From Phyllobacterium sp. OV277 (lineage in GTDB: Bacteria; Pseudomonadota; Alphaproteobacteria; Rhizobiales; Rhizobiaceae): DNA of 64,000 nt. Under the pieces are notes generated by a model. That model ran no database searches, was not told where the DNA came from, and was given only the letters and a program-made list of their open reading frames with translations. Shown one piece after another: positions 8,108 to 15,814 of the stretch; positions within the stretch are counted from its first letter, which is position 1; each line of letters begins with the position of its first letter. The stretch spans positions 496,001-560,000 of the forward strand of contig NZ_FNIY01000001.1 of assembly GCF_900104355.1 (NCBI RefSeq), given 5' to 3'. The translations under genes were made by a program, and so were the position numbers.

Positions 8108-8716
8108 ATGCATAGATGTCTCCAAGTAACTTTACTATTATTTACTATAGCAGGAATAAGTACTTTAAGCACGCCTGCAAGTGCAGGTGATAATCTTCTT
8201 AAGAAAATATTTCTTGCGGGGAAACCGGATCGACCCGCAGGGAAATACCAGTCAGACCGGTCACCGATCCCGCGCCAATATGTCTCTTTTTCAGAGGGCT
8301 ATGAGCCGGGCACCATTGTCATCAATACGCGGCAACGCAGGCTCTATCACGTCACCGAGTTTGGGCGGGCTATGGCCTATGGGATTGGCGTCGGCCGCGA
8401 AGGGTTTACCTGGAGCGGAACGAAGCGCATTTCGCGCAAGGCCGAATGGCCGGGCTGGACACCGCCAACCATCATGCGGACGCGTGAAGCCAGAAAAGGC
8501 CGTATCCTGCCAGCCTATATGGCCGGTGGTCCAAGCAATCCGCTGGGTGCGCGAGCCATGTATCTTGGTTCAAGCATGTATCGCATTCACGGTACCAATC
8601 AGCCATGGACGATTGGCCATGCCATGTCGTCAGGCTGTATCCGCATGGCCAATGATGATGTGATGGATCTCTATGATCAGGTTGGCATCGGTACGAAGGT
8701 TGTGGTCCTGCGATAA
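8108..8716 (+). CDS. L,D-transpeptidase (YkuD domain)
   Basis: A 202-residue secreted protein with an N-terminal signal sequence (LQVTLLLFTIAGISTLSTPASAG) and one YkuD domain covering most of the rest. The active-site motif is IHGTNQPWTIGHAMSSGCIRM, with the nucleophilic Cys near residue 179. It resembles the short ErfK/YbiS-type enzymes that form 3-3 cross-links or link lipoproteins to peptidoglycan. ATG 8108 is chosen because GGGGGA lies 4-5 bases upstream and it starts the signal peptide; a GTG at 8078 would add an unlikely extension. The gene ends 2 bases before the convergent DUF971 gene. Confidence 0.9.
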   Translation: MHRCLQVTLLLFTIAGISTLSTPASAGDNLLKKIFLAGKPDRPAGKYQSDRSPIPRQYVSFSEGYEPGTIVINTRQRRLYHVTEFGRAMAYGIGVGREGFTWSGTKRISRKAEWPGWTPPTIMRTREARKGRILPAYMAGGPSNPLGARAMYLGSSMYRIHGTNQPWTIGHAMSSGCIRMANDDVMDLYDQVGIGTKVVVLR

Positions 8717-8718
8717 AA

Positions 8719-9099
8719 TCAGTGGCGATGCCTGCTCACCACAGGCTCGCGGCTCAAGCCTTTTGCTGCCAGTTCGTCGAGATAAGCCTGCCAGCGTTCG
8801 TCCCGGTTACGGCCGAGATCAATGAGATAATCCCAGCTGAAAAGGCCGGTGTCGTGCATGTCATCGAAGGTGATGCGCACGGCATAATTGCCAATGGGCT
8901 CCATCTTGGCAATTTCAACATTCATCTTGCCCGGCACCGTCACGCGTTGCTCTGGCGAATGGCCCTGCACTTCTGCCGATGGCGAAGCAACGCGCAACAG
9001 TTCGGCGCCCAGCGTATAGGTCTCGCCCGTATCAAATGCGATAGTCAGTGAGCGGCGATCTTTGCTCACACGCAATTCCTTGGGCCAGGCAGTGGTCAT
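8719..9099 (-). CDS. DUF971 domain protein
   Basis: This 126-residue protein is almost entirely one DUF971 domain, with GETYTLGAELLRVASPSAEVQGH and PIGNYAVRITFDDMHDTGLFSWDYL as diagnostic blocks. The domain is also found at the N-terminus of gamma-butyrobetaine hydroxylases and in Fe-S cluster carriers such as some ApbC/Mrp proteins, so a metal or cluster-related role is possible but unproven. ATG 9099 follows AAAGGAG. The gene is divergent from moaA; neighbouring placement with a radical-SAM Fe-S enzyme fits a cluster-related function. Confidence 0.85.
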   Translation of the reverse strand: MTTAWPKELRVSKDRRSLTIAFDTGETYTLGAELLRVASPSAEVQGHSPEQRVTVPGKMNVEIAKMEPIGNYAVRITFDDMHDTGLFSWDYLIDLGRNRDERWQAYLDELAAKGLSREPVVSRHRH

Positions 9100-9163
9100 G
9101 GTAGATGCTCCTTTGTGCACACCCTGTCTAATCGCATGGTCATAGTGCCGCAAGCGGCCAATT

Positions 9164-9198
9164 ATTGGTATACATAACACCAAATTGCCATACATAAC
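9164..9198. promoter_or_regulatory. Tandem direct repeat upstream of moaA
   Basis: Two 15-base copies (9164-9178 ATTGGTATACATAAC and 9184-9198 ATTGCCATACATAAC) differ at two positions and are spaced 20 bases start to start, about two helical turns. They lie in the divergent DUF971/moaA promoter region. A tandem operator or overlapping promoter elements would both fit; no known regulator motif was recognised. Confidence 0.4.
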
Positions 9199-9255
9199 CC
9201 GAAGGTGACTAGACAACCCGTAACCGCCACCCTATCTCTTGCAAAGGAGGTTTGC

Positions 9256-10290
9256 TTGGACCATATCGCATTATTCGACAAAACGATTGCACAGACACCG
9301 ATGATTGATCCTTTTGGTAGGACAATCAGCTATTTACGCGTGTCTGTAACGGATCGTTGCGACTTCCGCTGCACCTATTGCATGTCCGAGCACATGACCT
9401 TTCTGCCCAAGAAAGATTTATTGACCCTCGAAGAACTGGATCGCCTTTGCACAGCCTTCATCGAAAAGGGTGTCAAGAAGTTGCGTCTGACCGGTGGTGA
9501 GCCACTGGTCCGCAAGAACATCATGCATTTGATTGGCGAACTCTCCCGCCACTTACGTTCAGGCGCTCTCGAAGAATTGACGCTGACCACCAATGGCTCG
9601 CAGCTTGCCCGCTATGCGGCAGAACTGGCCGACCACGGCGTCAAGCGCATCAATGTCTCGCTCGATACGCTCGATCCGGAAAAATTCCATGCCATCACCC
9701 GCTGGGGTGATTTGAACCGGGTCCTTGAAGGCATCGACGCCGCTCAGGCTGCCGGTATCCGGATCAAGCTCAATGCGGTCGCCCTCAAGGGGTTCAACGA
9801 TCACGAGATTCCGGAGATGATCCGCTGGGCCCATGGCCGCGATATGGATTTGACGCTGATCGAAACCATGCCGATGGGCGAGATTGATCTGGACCGTACC
9901 GACCAATATCTGCCGCTTTCCATGGTTCGCAGCGATCTTGCCAAACAGTTCACGCTTGAGGACATCCCTTACAAAACCGGTGGCCCGGCGCGCTATTCGC
10001 ACATTCGCGAAACCGGCGGCCGCATTGGCTTCATCACGCCGATGACCCATAATTTCTGCGAAAGCTGCAATCGCGTTCGTCTCACCTGCACTGGCACGCT
10101 CTATATGTGCCTCGGTCAGGAAGATGCCGCCGACCTGCGTGCGCCTTTGCGCGCTTCCGAGGGCAATGAACTTTTGAACGACGCGATTGACGAAGCCATT
10201 GGCCGCAAGCCCAAGGGGCATGATTTCATCATTGATCGCAGGCACAATCGCCCTGCCGTTTCCCGCCATATGAGTGTGACAGGCGGCTAG
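9256..10290 (+). CDS. moaA: GTP 3',8-cyclase MoaA
   Basis: MoaA is a radical SAM enzyme that starts molybdenum cofactor synthesis by converting GTP to 3',8-cyclo-GTP. The N-terminal CDFRCTYC gives the CX3CX2C motif for the SAM-binding cluster; the C-terminal [18 protein letters not shown] holds the second cluster, and the chain ends in the conserved double Gly (VTGG). Length (344 residues) is normal. I place the start at TTG 9256 because AAAGGAGG lies exactly 5 bases upstream; the frame is open further to a GTG at 9205 without a good binding site, and ATG 9301 would also keep the whole domain. Two bases of evidence, the strong binding site and family length, favour TTG. Confidence 0.93.
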   Translation: MDHIALFDKTIAQTPMIDPFGRTISYLRVSVTDRCDFRCTYCMSEHMTFLPKKDLLTLEELDRLCTAFIEKGVKKLRLTGGEPLVRKNIMHLIGELSRHLRSGALEELTLTTNGSQLARYAAELADHGVKRINVSLDTLDPEKFHAITRWGDLNRVLEGIDAAQAAGIRIKLNAVALKGFNDHEIPEMIRWAHGRDMDLTLIETMPMGEIDLDRTDQYLPLSMVRSDLAKQFTLEDIPYKTGGPARYSHIRETGGRIGFITPMTHNFCESCNRVRLTCTGTLYMCLGQEDAADLRAPLRASEGNELLNDAIDEAIGRKPKGHDFIIDRRHNRPAVSRHMSVTGG

Positions 10291-10381
10291 AGCTTTTCTC
10301 AATATTCCGGATGCAAGAAGCCGTCAGGCTTGATATATCAATCTTGGCGATTCCGGGGGAGAATCGCGTGCTCTCATTCGG

Positions 10382-11311
10382 ATGAATGCCTTGGCGCTTA
10401 CGCCCAATCTTCGCGGCAGCCTGTATATGGCCATTGGTATGGCCAGCTTCACCTTCAATGACGCTACGGTAAAACTCGTTGGCGAGCATATGAATATGGG
10501 TCAGGTAATGCTGGTGCGCGGTTTGATGGCGACCACGCTCATCCTGCTCCTCGCCTGGCATCAGGGCATGCTCATACCACTGCGCCATGCTCTGCACCGC
10601 ATGACCATCCTGCGTGTTATCGGCGAAGTGGTGGGAACGGTCAGTTTTCTTATCGCTCTTGTTCATGTTCCGCTCGCCCTCACCTCGGCAATTCTGCAAG
10701 CCCTGCCTTTGGCAGTCACGCTGGGTGCCGCCATGTTTCTTGGCGAGCCAGTGGGCTGGCGGCGCTGGATCGCCATCGCCATTGGGTTTTGCGGCGTGCT
10801 CATTATCGTTCGCCCCGGTTATGAGGGCGTCAGCCATTATGTCCTGCTGATTGTTGTAACCGTGATCTTTGCTGCGATGCGCGATCTTGCGACGCGAAAA
10901 GTTCCGAAAACCATTCCTGTCCTGATGATATCGGCACTGACTTCAGTTGGCGTATCGCTCGCAGGCATTGGCCTGATTATCCCATTGGGCGGCTGGACGC
11001 CCATGACACTCACCCACACAGGCCTGCTGTTCTTCGCCTCCTGCTGCGTGATTGTGGCCTATCATTTCATCATTCTCGCCATGCGCGAGGGCGAGATTTC
11101 CTTCGTCGCCCCGTTCCGTTACACCAGCCTTGTCTGGGCCATTCTTTTGGGCTTTCTGTTCTTCGGCGACCTGCCTGACCTCCCCATGATCATCGGGGCG
11201 CTTATCGTTATTGGCAGCGGCCTTTATACACTCTACCGTGAACGCGTGGTCGGACGGATGGTCCCGGTCGCAACGATAGCGGCGGCAAGTTCATCGCCCG
11301 ACGGAGTGTAA
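10382..11311 (+). CDS. DMT (EamA) family transporter
   Basis: A 309-residue integral membrane protein with about ten hydrophobic helices arranged as two EamA repeats, the second starting near residue 155. The FTFNDATVKLVGEHMNMGQ opening and the LGEPVGWRRWIAIAIGFCGVLI helix are typical of RhaT/YdcZ-like drug-metabolite transporters. The substrate cannot be told from sequence. It sits between moaA and mobA, ending 3 bases before mobA, so it is probably cotranscribed with the cofactor genes; whether that reflects function is unclear. Confidence 0.85.
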   Translation: MNALALTPNLRGSLYMAIGMASFTFNDATVKLVGEHMNMGQVMLVRGLMATTLILLLAWHQGMLIPLRHALHRMTILRVIGEVVGTVSFLIALVHVPLALTSAILQALPLAVTLGAAMFLGEPVGWRRWIAIAIGFCGVLIIVRPGYEGVSHYVLLIVVTVIFAAMRDLATRKVPKTIPVLMISALTSVGVSLAGIGLIIPLGGWTPMTLTHTGLLFFASCCVIVAYHFIILAMREGEISFVAPFRYTSLVWAILLGFLFFGDLPDLPMIIGALIVIGSGLYTLYRERVVGRMVPVATIAAASSSPDGV

Positions 11312-11314
11312 ACA

Positions 11315-11962
11315 GTGCGCATTGCAGGGATTATTCTGGCGGGTGGCCGGTCGAGCCGCATGGACGGGCATGACAAGGCATTGCTGCCCTTTGGCAAAGC
11401 GCGCCTGATTGATTTCATAACTGAACGCCTGTCGCGGCAACTCGAAACTGTGGGGGTCAACAGCAATGGCGACCCCGCTGCCTTCGCTGATCTCACTCTC
11501 CCAATCATCGCCGATAGTGTTTCGGGCTTTGCCGGCCCCCTTGCGGGCATTCTGGCGGGCATGGAATGGGCAGCAGGCCAACCCGATCCATTCACCCACA
11601 TACTGACTGTTGCGACGGATACCCCGCTCTTCCCGCACGATCTCAGCGCAAAGCTTGGCAAGGCAATCGCCGACTCACCTGACCATATCGCTGTCGCTGT
11701 TTCCGGTAATATGTGGCACCCGGTCTTCGGACTTTGGCCGGTGACGCAGAAAGATGAGCTGAAACAATGGCTGCGCGATCCGCAAAACCGCCGTGTGCGC
11801 GTCTGGATTGAAGAGCACGCTCATCATCAGGTGGATTTTCCCCTTGTAACGACGCATTCGGGCGAGAGGTTCGATCCGTTCTTCAATATCAATCGCCCCG
11901 ATGACCTTGACCATGCCCGCGCGATGATTGCAGAATCGCATGACTGGAAAACACATTCATGA
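11315..11962 (+). CDS. mobA: Molybdenum cofactor guanylyltransferase MobA
   Basis: MobA couples GMP from GTP to molybdopterin, making the bis-MGD form used by DMSO-reductase-type enzymes. The N-terminal nucleotide-binding motif ILAGGRSSRMDGHDKALLPFG is diagnostic, and TDTPLFPHDL near residue 98 supplies the metal-binding Asp. The 215-residue length is typical. The start is GTG 11315, just after the upstream transporter stop. Its stop overlaps the mobB start in an ATGA, so translation is coupled. A molybdoenzyme of the bis-MGD family is encoded at the far end of this window. Confidence 0.93.
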   Translation: MRIAGIILAGGRSSRMDGHDKALLPFGKARLIDFITERLSRQLETVGVNSNGDPAAFADLTLPIIADSVSGFAGPLAGILAGMEWAAGQPDPFTHILTVATDTPLFPHDLSAKLGKAIADSPDHIAVAVSGNMWHPVFGLWPVTQKDELKQWLRDPQNRRVRVWIEEHAHHQVDFPLVTTHSGERFDPFFNINRPDDLDHARAMIAESHDWKTHS

Positions 11963-12468
11963 CTCACCGCATCTTTGGCATTACCGGCTGGAAAAACTCG
12001 GGCAAGACCACCCTGACGGTCAAGCTTGTAACCGAACTGACGCGGCGCGGCTGGAAGATTTCAACCATCAAGCATGCCCATCACGATTTCGACATCGATC
12101 ATGAGGGCACGGACTCCTATCGCCATCGCAAGGCCGGTGCCGGAGAAGTGGCAATCGTTTCGGATCGCCGCTGGGCATTGATGCACGAATTGACCGACGA
12201 AAATGAGCCATCTCTTGCCGATATTGTCGCGCGGTTCGCCCCTTGTGACCTTGTTCTTGTGGAAGGTTATAAACGCGAAGGCCATAAAAAGATCGAAGCA
12301 AGACGTCGCGAGGGCCGTTCAGGCGAAAGTCTGGCGCAGAATGATCCGAGCATCATCGCAATCGCCAGCGATTTCCCCATTGATGGCGAGCAGATTCCCG
12401 TCTTTGACCTTGATGACACGACGGGATTGGCGGACTTTATCGAACGTGAGATGGGTCTTACCCGCTAG
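11959..12468 (+). CDS. mobB: Molybdopterin-guanine dinucleotide protein MobB
   Basis: A 169-residue P-loop protein with Walker A GWKNSGKTTL near residue 10, followed by IKHAHHDFDIDHEGTDSYRHRKAGA, the conserved MobB block. MobB binds GTP and assists MobA in making the guanine dinucleotide form of molybdenum cofactor; it is helpful rather than essential in E. coli. It overlaps mobA by 4 bases. The stop codon lies in the loop of a short hairpin (ACCCG/CGGGT) without a T-run. Confidence 0.92.
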   Translation: MTHRIFGITGWKNSGKTTLTVKLVTELTRRGWKISTIKHAHHDFDIDHEGTDSYRHRKAGAGEVAIVSDRRWALMHELTDENEPSLADIVARFAPCDLVLVEGYKREGHKKIEARRREGRSGESLAQNDPSIIAIASDFPIDGEQIPVFDLDDTTGLADFIEREMGLTR

Positions 12469-12699
12469 ACGGGTCACGAAATGACGTTTCGCGCGGAAGC
12501 TGCGCAACAAAAATATAATCCCAAAACAATTATGTGGTTTTGCCTTGCAGATTCGCCGGGTAGCAAAAGATTCCCGGTTGCTTTTATCAGAAAACTAGTG
12601 GGAATATCGCCGTCAGGAGCAGTAAAAAACTGCGACCTTGCCCGGAAGGCTGTCCAAAAGAACAGGGGAACAGCCGGGCCACAAAAGAGAGGTTGAATA
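12469..12699 (+). promoter_or_regulatory. Leader region of amino acid ABC operon
   Basis: No gene is credible here. Between 12556 and 12590 CCGGG can pair with CCCGG and AGCAA with TTGCT in overlapping alternatives, and near 12640-12680 GGCTGT can pair with ACAGCC. These could be part of a structured leader, but no known riboswitch class was recognised. AGAGAGG just before 12700 is the ribosome binding site. Confidence 0.3.
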
Positions 12700-13488
12700 A
12701 TGCGTATCACCAAGCGTCTCGCACTCGGCGTTGCTGCCGTTGCCTTTGCATTGTCCATGGGAGCGGCCCATGCAGAGGACGCCCTGAAGCTGACCATCGC
12801 TTCAGAGGGAGCCTACCCACCCTTCAACAATCTGACGCCGGATGGCAAGCTTGAGGGCTTTGACATCGATATTGGCAAGGCGCTTTGCGAAGAGATGAAG
12901 GCACAGTGTACCTTCGTATCACAGGATTGGGACGGTATGATTCCGGCCCTGCAGGCGGGCAAGTTCGATGCCATTATCGCATCAATGTCCATCACCGATG
13001 AACGCCTGAAGAAGGTCGACTTCTCCAAGAAGTACTACAACACACCTCCAGGCATTGCCGTACCAAAGGATTCCAAGCTCAAGGACGTCACGCCAGAGTC
13101 GCTCAAGGGCAAGACACTGGGTGTTCAGGCTTCAACCAGCCACTCCAACTTTGCCGAAGCCAAATATGCCGGCTCCGACATCAAGATGTACCCGACAGCT
13201 GACGAATATAAGCTCGACCTGTCGAACGGTCGTATCGATGCCGCCATGGACGACTCGGTTGTGCTCGGTCAGTGGCTCGACAGCGATGCGGGCAAGTGCT
13301 GCAAGCTTCTCGGCACAATCACACCTGATCCAGTCATCCATGGCCCGGGTGCTGGCGTGACCGTCAAGAAGGGCAACACAGCCCTGGCTGACAAGTTCTC
13401 CGCTGCGATCCTGGCAATCCGCAAGAACGGAAAGTACAAGGAAATCAACGACAAGTACTTCAAGCTTGACGTTTATGGTGCCGAATAA
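12700..13488 (+). CDS. Polar amino acid ABC transporter, periplasmic binding protein
   Basis: A 262-residue binding protein with a clear signal peptide (RLALGVAAVAFALSMGAAHAED) and the SBP_bac_3 pattern: EGAYPPFNNLTPDGKLEGFDIDIGKALCEEM, then DWDGMIPALQAGKFDAIIASMSIT. This is the lysine/arginine/ornithine/histidine-binding family; basic amino acids or opine-like compounds are the likeliest ligands, but the exact one cannot be read off. Cys-Cys at residues near 199 and a pair in CEEMKAQC may form disulfides as in LAO-binding proteins. A strong hairpin separates it from the two permease genes, consistent with higher expression of the binding protein. Confidence 0.9.
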   Translation: MRITKRLALGVAAVAFALSMGAAHAEDALKLTIASEGAYPPFNNLTPDGKLEGFDIDIGKALCEEMKAQCTFVSQDWDGMIPALQAGKFDAIIASMSITDERLKKVDFSKKYYNTPPGIAVPKDSKLKDVTPESLKGKTLGVQASTSHSNFAEAKYAGSDIKMYPTADEYKLDLSNGRIDAAMDDSVVLGQWLDSDAGKCCKLLGTITPDPVIHGPGAGVTVKKGNTALADKFSAAILAIRKNGKYKEINDKYFKLDVYGAE

Positions 13489-13517
13489 CTAAGACTTAAG
13501 TCTAGAATTGACCAATG

Positions 13518-13546
13518 ATGGTTGGCGGAGATATTCCGCCAACCAT
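13518..13546 (+). promoter_or_regulatory. Hairpin between binding-protein and permease genes
   Basis: A perfect 12-bp stem (ATGGTTGGCGGA with TCCGCCAACCAT) closes a 5-base loop, 29 bases after the binding-protein stop. It is followed by TTCTGATCTTTG, only a weak T-tract. Such hairpins usually stabilise the upstream message or attenuate read-through into permease genes. Confidence 0.65.
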
Positions 13547-13629
13547 TTCTGATCTTTGAATTCAAGAATGACAGGTCTGCTCGAAAATCGAGCACTGGGG
13601 AATGACCTGCAAAAGAATGAAAGAAGCCT

Positions 13630-14340
13630 ATGGGCTCAATTGCGTTGTTGGGATTCGGTGAAGGCGGCTGGGGCACCAGCATTGCAGGCGGCATTCTCGT
13701 GACTGTCAGTCTTGCTCTTGCGACATTGCCCGTTGGACTGCTCATCGGATTTTTCGTGGCCTTGGGAAAACAGGCCGAAGAACCATCCATCAGGCTTGCG
13801 GCCAATATGTACACCACGATTTTCCGTGGCTTGCCTGAGCTTCTCACCCTCTTTCTGGTTTATTTCGGTGCCCAGATCGGTATTCAGAAGCTCGGCGTGA
13901 TGCTGGGTTATGCCGGAACCATCGAAATCAATTCCTTCCTTGCCGGCATGTTCGCCATGGGTGCAGTCTTTTCATCCTATGCAAGCGAGGTCTTTCTATC
14001 GGCTTTTCGCGCCATCCCGCGGGGACAGTATGAGGGTGGCTATGCCATCGGCCTTTCCTATGGCCAGACCATGTGGAAAGTGATCCTGCCACAACTGATC
14101 CGGGTTGCCCTGCCCGGTCTTTCCAATCTGTGGATGATCCTGCTCAAGGACACCGCACTTGTTTCCGCCATCGGCCTTGCTGACATCCTGCGCCAGACCG
14201 GCGTTGCAGCACGCGTCACCAAACATACATTTCTGTTTTACGGCACAGCCTGCCTGATCTATCTCGTGCTTGCCATCCTCTCATCCTTCGTCATCGGCGC
14301 AATTGAAAAGCGCACCAAAGCCAGTGGAGTGAGGCGATGA
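13630..14340 (+). CDS. Polar amino acid ABC transporter permease (HisQ-like)
   Basis: A 236-residue membrane protein of the HisQ/HisM family. The cytoplasmic coupling (EAA) loop is visible as AFRAIPRGQYEGGYAIGLSYGQTMWKVILPQ, where the ATPase would dock. About five hydrophobic helices are present. It forms the inner-membrane channel with the next gene's product, whose start it overlaps by 4 bases (ATGA). No ATPase gene follows, so the pair must share one encoded elsewhere. Confidence 0.9.
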   Translation: MGSIALLGFGEGGWGTSIAGGILVTVSLALATLPVGLLIGFFVALGKQAEEPSIRLAANMYTTIFRGLPELLTLFLVYFGAQIGIQKLGVMLGYAGTIEINSFLAGMFAMGAVFSSYASEVFLSAFRAIPRGQYEGGYAIGLSYGQTMWKVILPQLIRVALPGLSNLWMILLKDTALVSAIGLADILRQTGVAARVTKHTFLFYGTACLIYLVLAILSSFVIGAIEKRTKASGVRR

Positions 14341-15173
14341 CCGAAAGCTTCCTCAACGCCCGCACCGCTGTGGTGGCTCGTCCGCCCGCGCCACCAAAAC
14401 GCTGGACCAAGGCGCGGATCATCGGTCACCTGCTTGTCGCTGTCTGGGCGGCGCTGATCATCGGGATCATCCTCGATCTCTATTTTGCCTGGGATATCGT
14501 TCTCATCCAGACCTATGGCCCCAAATACTGGCAGGGTCTCGTCACCACTTTGACAATCGTATTCTCGGGTATTCTTTTCGGGGCAGTTCTTTCCATACCC
14601 GTCGCCTTTGGCCGAATGAGCAAGAACAGGATCGCTTCTGGGATAGCCTATGCCTATGTCTATTTCTTCCGCGGCACGCCTCTGATCGCGCAGGTATTCC
14701 TGATGTATTACGGTATCAGTGAATTCAGGACAGAAGTCGAAGCGATCGGCCTGTGGTGGTTCTTCCGCGAAGCCTGGTATTGCGGCTTTCTGGCCTTTGC
14801 CCTGAACACAGCAGCCTATCAGGCAGAAATATTGCGCGGCGCAATCCAGAGTGTGCCGCTCGGGCAATGGGAAGGCGCGGCGTCGCTTGGCATCTCGAAA
14901 TTCGTGACATTCCGCAAGGTTATCCTGCCACAAGCATTGATTGTTGCGCTCCGCCCCTATGGCAATGAGGTCATCCTGATGATCAAGGGCTCGGCCATCG
15001 TGGCTCTGATCACGGTGTATGACCTCATGGGCTACACCAAACTTGCCTATTCACGGACTTTCGATTTCCAGGCCTATCTGTGGGCCGCTATCATCTATCT
15101 CCTGCTCGTAGAAGTGCTACGCCACATCTGGGACTGGATGGAACGCCGTATCACCCGGCATCTGATACGCTAA
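14337..15173 (+). CDS. Polar amino acid ABC transporter permease (HisM-like)
   Basis: Second permease of the importer, 278 residues, with an N-terminal cytoplasmic extension of about 35 residues before the first helix. The coupling loop reads AIQSVPLGQWEGAASLGISKFVTFRKVILPQ. Helix pattern and EAA loop place it with HisM. The downstream GST gene begins 18 bases later and may be cotranscribed. The expected HisP-like ATPase gene is missing from this locus. Confidence 0.9.
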   Translation: MTESFLNARTAVVARPPAPPKRWTKARIIGHLLVAVWAALIIGIILDLYFAWDIVLIQTYGPKYWQGLVTTLTIVFSGILFGAVLSIPVAFGRMSKNRIASGIAYAYVYFFRGTPLIAQVFLMYYGISEFRTEVEAIGLWWFFREAWYCGFLAFALNTAAYQAEILRGAIQSVPLGQWEGAASLGISKFVTFRKVILPQALIVALRPYGNEVILMIKGSAIVALITVYDLMGYTKLAYSRTFDFQAYLWAAIIYLLLVEVLRHIWDWMERRITRHLIR

Positions 15174-15191
15174 ACTGAAAAGAAGTGAGCC

Positions 15192-15812
15192 ATGCTGAAA
15201 ATCTGGGGTCGAGCCAACTCGACCAACGTCAAGAAGGCACTCTGGGCTGCCGAAGAGCTTGCGATCCCCTATGAGAACATTCCGGCTGGCGGTGCTCATG
15301 GCATCGTCACCGACCCGGCGTATCGCGCCATAAATCCCAACAGCCGTGTCCCGGCCATTGAGGATGATGGACTGGCGCTATGGGAAAGCAACACGATTGT
15401 CCGCTATCTCGCCGCTCAATACGGAAAATCCAGCCTGTATATCGAGGACCCGGCAGCCCGCGCCAGCGCTGAAAAGTGGATGGATTGGACAACGGCGAGC
15501 ATTGCCGGTCCGTTCCGTGACGTGTTCTGGAACACAGTGCGCCTTGCACCTGACCAGCAGGACCATGCGGCCAAGGAAAAGGGCCTTGCAGCTTGCGGCG
15601 AGATGTTTGCCATTGCTGACGCAGCGCTTGCATCCCAGCCTTATCTCTCCGGCAAGACCTTCAGCATTGGCGACATTCCGCTTGGCTGCTTCGTCTATGC
15701 GTGGTTTGAAATGCCGATCAAGCGCCCTGATCATCCGCATTTGCTGGCATGGTATGAGCGTCTCAAAACCCGTCCTGCCTATCAAAAAGCGGTGATGACA
15801 CCTCTCACCTAG
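15192..15812 (+). CDS. Glutathione S-transferase family protein
   Basis: A 206-residue cytosolic GST. The thioredoxin-like N-terminal half contains the glutathione-site pattern NSRVPAIEDDGLALWESNTIVRYLA (cis-Pro and the E-S pair), and the helical C-terminal domain ends with HPHLLAWYERLKTRPAYQK. GRANSTNVKKALW near residue 6 suggests a Ser- or Asn-type active site of the theta/beta kind. The reaction is unknown. AGAAGTGAG precedes the ATG. It lies 3 bases from the end of the convergent penicillin acylase gene. Confidence 0.88.
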   Translation: MLKIWGRANSTNVKKALWAAEELAIPYENIPAGGAHGIVTDPAYRAINPNSRVPAIEDDGLALWESNTIVRYLAAQYGKSSLYIEDPAARASAEKWMDWTTASIAGPFRDVFWNTVRLAPDQQDHAAKEKGLAACGEMFAIADAALASQPYLSGKTFSIGDIPLGCFVYAWFEMPIKRPDHPHLLAWYERLKTRPAYQKAVMTPLT

Positions 15813-15814
15813 GC

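Noticed and set aside
9205-9255. GTG start for moaA at 9205
   Set aside because: No ribosome binding site, and it would overlap the promoter repeat area; TTG 9256 has an excellent site at the right distance.
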